From: Reticulitermes lucifugus
Taxonomy: Eukaryota; Arthropoda; Insecta; Blattodea; Rhinotermitidae
NCBI GenBank assembly: GCA_026260175.1
Contig: JAKCWW010000901.1
Span: forward strand, 64,514 to 87,776
Reading direction: 5' to 3'
Length of the DNA: 23,263 nt
Shown: in pieces, positions 20,305 through 23,263 of the stretch
Layout of the letters: each line of letters starts with the position of its first letter
Position numbering within the stretch: the first letter of the stretch is position 1
Notes under the pieces: model-generated
What the model was told of the DNA's origin: nothing
Databases searched by the model: none
The model's input: the letters and a program-made list of their open reading frames with translations, nothing else
Made by a program: the position numbers and the translations under genes

Positions 20305-20545
20305 CAGTGGCCGCGCAGTCTACGGCGTGGGCCTGCGGCCGCTAGCTTGCTGGGATTGTAGGTTCAAATCCCGCCGGAGGCGTGGATATCTGTCTGTTGT
20401 GAGTGTTGTGTGTTGTGAGGTAGAGGTCTCAGCGTCGGGCTGATCACTCGTCCAGAGGAATCCTACCAAGCGTGGTGTGTGAGTGTGATCGTGAAGCCTC
20501 GATAATGAGGCCCTGGCTGTTGCGCCATGGGAAAAATATCCCACT
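20305..20545 (+). mobile_element. tRNA-derived SINE
   Basis: An A-box-like TGGCCGCGCAGTC (20308-20320) and a perfect B box GGTTCAAATCC (20361-20371), spaced as in tRNA-type promoters, open a GC-rich block that ends near CCCACTACACAG (20540-20551). The tRNA-like head is followed by an unrelated body, as in a SINE. There is no evidence of a foldable complete tRNA. The 74-codon frame on the other strand is a shadow. Confidence 0.65.
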
Positions 20546-20773
20546 ACACAGTTTCTTGGAAGAGCACTGGGGATATTAACATTCTGACTGCAATATCTTT
20601 TTATTTACACGACACTTTCACTTGCATAGGGCCCGAGATATTATAGTCGTTATAGTGGCTAGGCTATGGGCTAAACGATACGTGAGTCAATGCCCGGTAA
20701 AGAAAGAAATTTGTCTCATCTAAAAAATATTTACACAAGTCTGGACTCATTCATCAGCCTATTCAAAGGGCGC
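20546..20773. other. Flank between two SINEs
   Basis: Contains GTGGCTAGGCTATGGGCT (20655-20672) and TGAGTCAATGCCCGG (20683-20697), which could be the worn boxes of a further tRNA-like head. Weak. Confidence 0.25.
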
Positions 20774-21095
20774 CGGGTTTCATTTCCCTGGAGTAAAGCG
20801 GCCGGTGCGTGGAAATGACCATTCTCCCTAGTAAAAAAGGTAAATTTCAGCGTATAACAGGCCATGAAGGCCCACATGGGTAGTGGAGGTATAGTGGAGT
20901 GGGGGTGGGTGGTAAACGCCACGCCCCGGCCGCTTTACACCCGGGAAAGAGACCCGATACCCATTGTACTGGAGGCGGGGAGGGCCCCTGCGTTGGTCTG
21001 GACGTGTGAGGAAAATCTCGCTCCCACCGGGTTTCGATAGCCGGACCGTCCAGCCCGTGGCGTGTCGTTATACTGACTGAGCTATCCCGGGCCCA
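20774..21095 (-). mobile_element. tRNA-derived SINE with inverted partial copy
   Basis: On the - strand an A box TAGCTCAGTCAG (21073-21084) is followed by the B-box-like GGCTATCGAAACC (21030-21042) and a GC-rich body. Its translation, DSSVSITTRHGLDGPAIETR and onward, matches a repeat string I recall from blattodean gene sets. The segment 20911-20956 recurs inverted at 20774-20820 (CGGGTTTCATTTCCC then AAAGCGGCCGGTGCGTGG), so the element carries a short internal inverted duplication, or a second copy inserted tail to tail. Confidence 0.7.
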
Positions 21096-23209
21096 CACTG
21101 CTCCTAGTACCTAGGTTACTAATAAGTGGAGCTATATTTATACTTGCCCTACATACCTTCATGTTGTTTACGGGAGCAAATTTACATTTACATCTTCAAG
21201 ACATTTTTGCATTTGATGAAGCTGTTGTTTACTGAGAAGGGAGCAGACGACGACAGTCCGACACACAATGTCGAACCGTTCCAACTGTTTGGGGCGAAGT
21301 TCGTATCTGGGTAAGCACGAACCACGAATTAGGTTTGGTTTAGAATTTCAATTTGTTGCGTTCTGTTAATGAAACGCAGCACTGTGTAATAAAATTATTA
21401 CCAATAAGTAACTAAAGCTGCGGTTATTACTGCTTTTAAAACGCGTACTCAGCTTTCGATTTACACACACACACACCAACTATTACTTACTGTACCCATC
21501 GTTAGATATATTAAATACATAACAACGAAAAAGCACTTATACGTTCTCTCATAATTCTTTAGCTAAACTCAGAATGTAATGAGAAGTCTATTAAATTAAA
21601 AGGATTCCGCAAGGACAAATGTTATCAATTTTCTGATTTATATATATATATATAAATTAGTGTGTGTGTCTGTAAATATAAAACCTGAATATTACGGAAT
21701 TCCTATCTGTTTAATATAACGTAGGATTTTTAAAACATGTTGTTACATCGTTGCGAGATGTGAGGCTCAAGACGCATCATTTACACGTCAGCAATGAGAT
21801 TACGAATTACGTGTGAGAGTTCTCCATACATAAATTACCGGCAAAGCAACGGATCTGTCTTACGGTGTAAGGATTAATGTTACAATGGAATTTACCTGTA
21901 AACATATTATAAATAAAACATTACTGCTTTCCAAGATGCAAGTTTTCCTGAGTAAAAGGTTGACTTGCACAAGTCAGTGATCATGAAAGGGAGAATATTG
22001 TTTTTAAAGAGATCTTATGCCTGAAATTGAGGAAATATTGTCATGAGCATCCTTCTTATCTAACTGTTGTACCTTACTGTATAGAACGTATTTATTATGA
22101 TGGGCCTAATGCTGATGACAATTTGAGGTGGAAAGTGCGGAGTTCTAATCGTCCTTCACACAGAGGTTTATGACAAAAAAAAGTGAAATTGTAGTGACTG
22201 AGCAATCCGCATGCCATAACCGTTTGAATTTACTTTTAACTGTCAGATAAAATATGAGAAGAATTGGAGTAATTTTTATCATTTAAAATTCATGACTTTA
22301 ATTTGTGAAATGACGAGATCACATTGTGTTCTGTCACGCTTTCCTCTCATCATCCATTATAACGAATTTTTAAATTACTAATTGTTACATTTGTTTTACA
22401 TAAGCCAATACATTTTGTCCCCCTTTAGTAGCCTATATATAATTCTTGTCAGTGATATCGGAAAAATAAAAGATCATTATTCAATAATTCTATAATCCAG
22501 TATATTATGGTAACATTTTATATGAGCGTATTTTAACTGCAATTAGCTTGTCGTAGACAATGAGGAGTATTTAGTTGTCACGTTCGCATCACCTAATTTA
22601 TTTCTAGTGCTGCAATTCTTGCTCGATTTAGAATCTTGTAACACGCTTTGAGATTTGATAATTTCGCTAATTTCCCCCCCAAGTTACTTCATCTGTATTA
22701 AGTGCCATCTGTATAGGATATCAAGTTTAATAACTTCTTTGTGTATAATGTATAGTGATGTTACTGTATAAAATATGTTTACGTTATATGTTTGTTTGTT
22801 TCAAGGGAAGTCATGTTGTACATATATTTTAGCACTCAGATCACACAATAATGTTGAAGAAACTTTAGCATGTGACACTCTTTTTCAGTGTGAAAATAAA
22901 AATATATATGCAAAGCTATTGACGTTGTATTCGGCAGAGAGAGGGATGCTGTAAATTGCGAAGAAGCGTCTGGGCAAATGTGTAAGTCAAGGTGCTGATA
23001 TTCATCATCATCATCCTTTAAAACGGTAAGGCGCTGCGTACTTTTTACCTCCGGCGAACTGTTTGTATTTCCATAATTTTATACTCTAGGGTCAGCGAAT
23101 CACGTTGGAAATACTACGACATCAAGAATGAACCTTCGGCAAAAACGTGAACGTAACGAGTCCCCGTCAAATGATGCTGAAGTTAATGACGACTGGATTT
23201 TTACGTTTC
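21096..23209. other. AT-rich sequence with microsatellites, no gene seen
   Basis: (AC)n lies at 21462-21475, (TA)n at 21638-21656 followed by a GT run, a C-run at 22674-22680, and (ATC)n at about 23004-23015. Short frames such as 21126-21314 show no protein features. Confidence 0.5.
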
Positions 23210-23263
23210 TTTCATTACAGACAGTTATGTTACGGTGCTTTCATTACAGACATTTATGTTACG
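23210..23263. repeat. 29-bp tandem repeat, cut by window end
   Basis: TTTCATTACAGACA starts at 23210 and again at 23239. TTATGTTACG follows in each, with one G/T difference between the copies. The second copy runs off the window, so an array may continue to the right. Confidence 0.85.

Noticed and set aside
1..23263. CRISPR array, bacterial operon or integrated virus
   Set aside because: No evenly spaced short repeats with unique spacers, no dense frames and no viral protein motifs; the composition and repeats are those of an insect nuclear genome.

Overview
The window looks like a gene-poor stretch of a large, AT-rich insect genome, most likely from a cockroach or termite (Blattodea). The case rests on interspersed repeats. 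A 189-bp hairpin repeat (11769-11957), a tRNA-type SINE (20774-21095, with an older relative at 14577-14820) and several LINE 3'-end fragments read, when translated, like sequences I remember as spurious predicted proteins from Periplaneta and termite genomes. That is recall, not a database match. There is no operon structure, no prokaryotic signal, no CRISPR array, and no intact transposase or reverse transcriptase.

Only one protein-coding region is convincing: a 413-codon uninterrupted, GC-rich reading frame on the + strand (12485-13726). A splice-acceptor-like sequence lies directly before it (12461-12483), and a short 3' region with an AATAAA follows. It encodes a proline-rich, probably nuclear, low-complexity protein with four islands of ordinary sequence. 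I cannot name it. It is probably the last, main coding exon of a gene whose earlier exon(s) lie upstream, so much of the 12.4 kb before it may be intron.

Layout. 1-113: edge of a 48-bp tandem repeat. 941-1986: a foldback element with ~300-bp inverted arms, each carrying a hammerhead-ribozyme-like core, flanked by a 12-bp near-perfect direct repeat. 2889-3228: three trinucleotide microsatellites. 659-12412: seven decayed fragments of one LINE 3' end, six on the - strand. 9559-9581: a G-quadruplex run. 9665-9835 and 10130-10310: SINE-like or other repeats. 11769-11957: the near-perfect palindrome. 12484-14185: the gene exon and 3' UTR. 14577-14820: old SINE copy. 19280-19760: a decayed ~50-bp tandem array. 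20305-20545 and 20774-21095: two further tRNA-derived SINEs. 23210-23263: start of a 29-bp tandem repeat cut by the window end. The rest is AT-rich sequence in which I see no gene.

The least ordinary items are the foldback element with its ribozyme-like cores and the unidentified proline-rich protein. The elements do not form a pathway; they are independent insertions around one gene.
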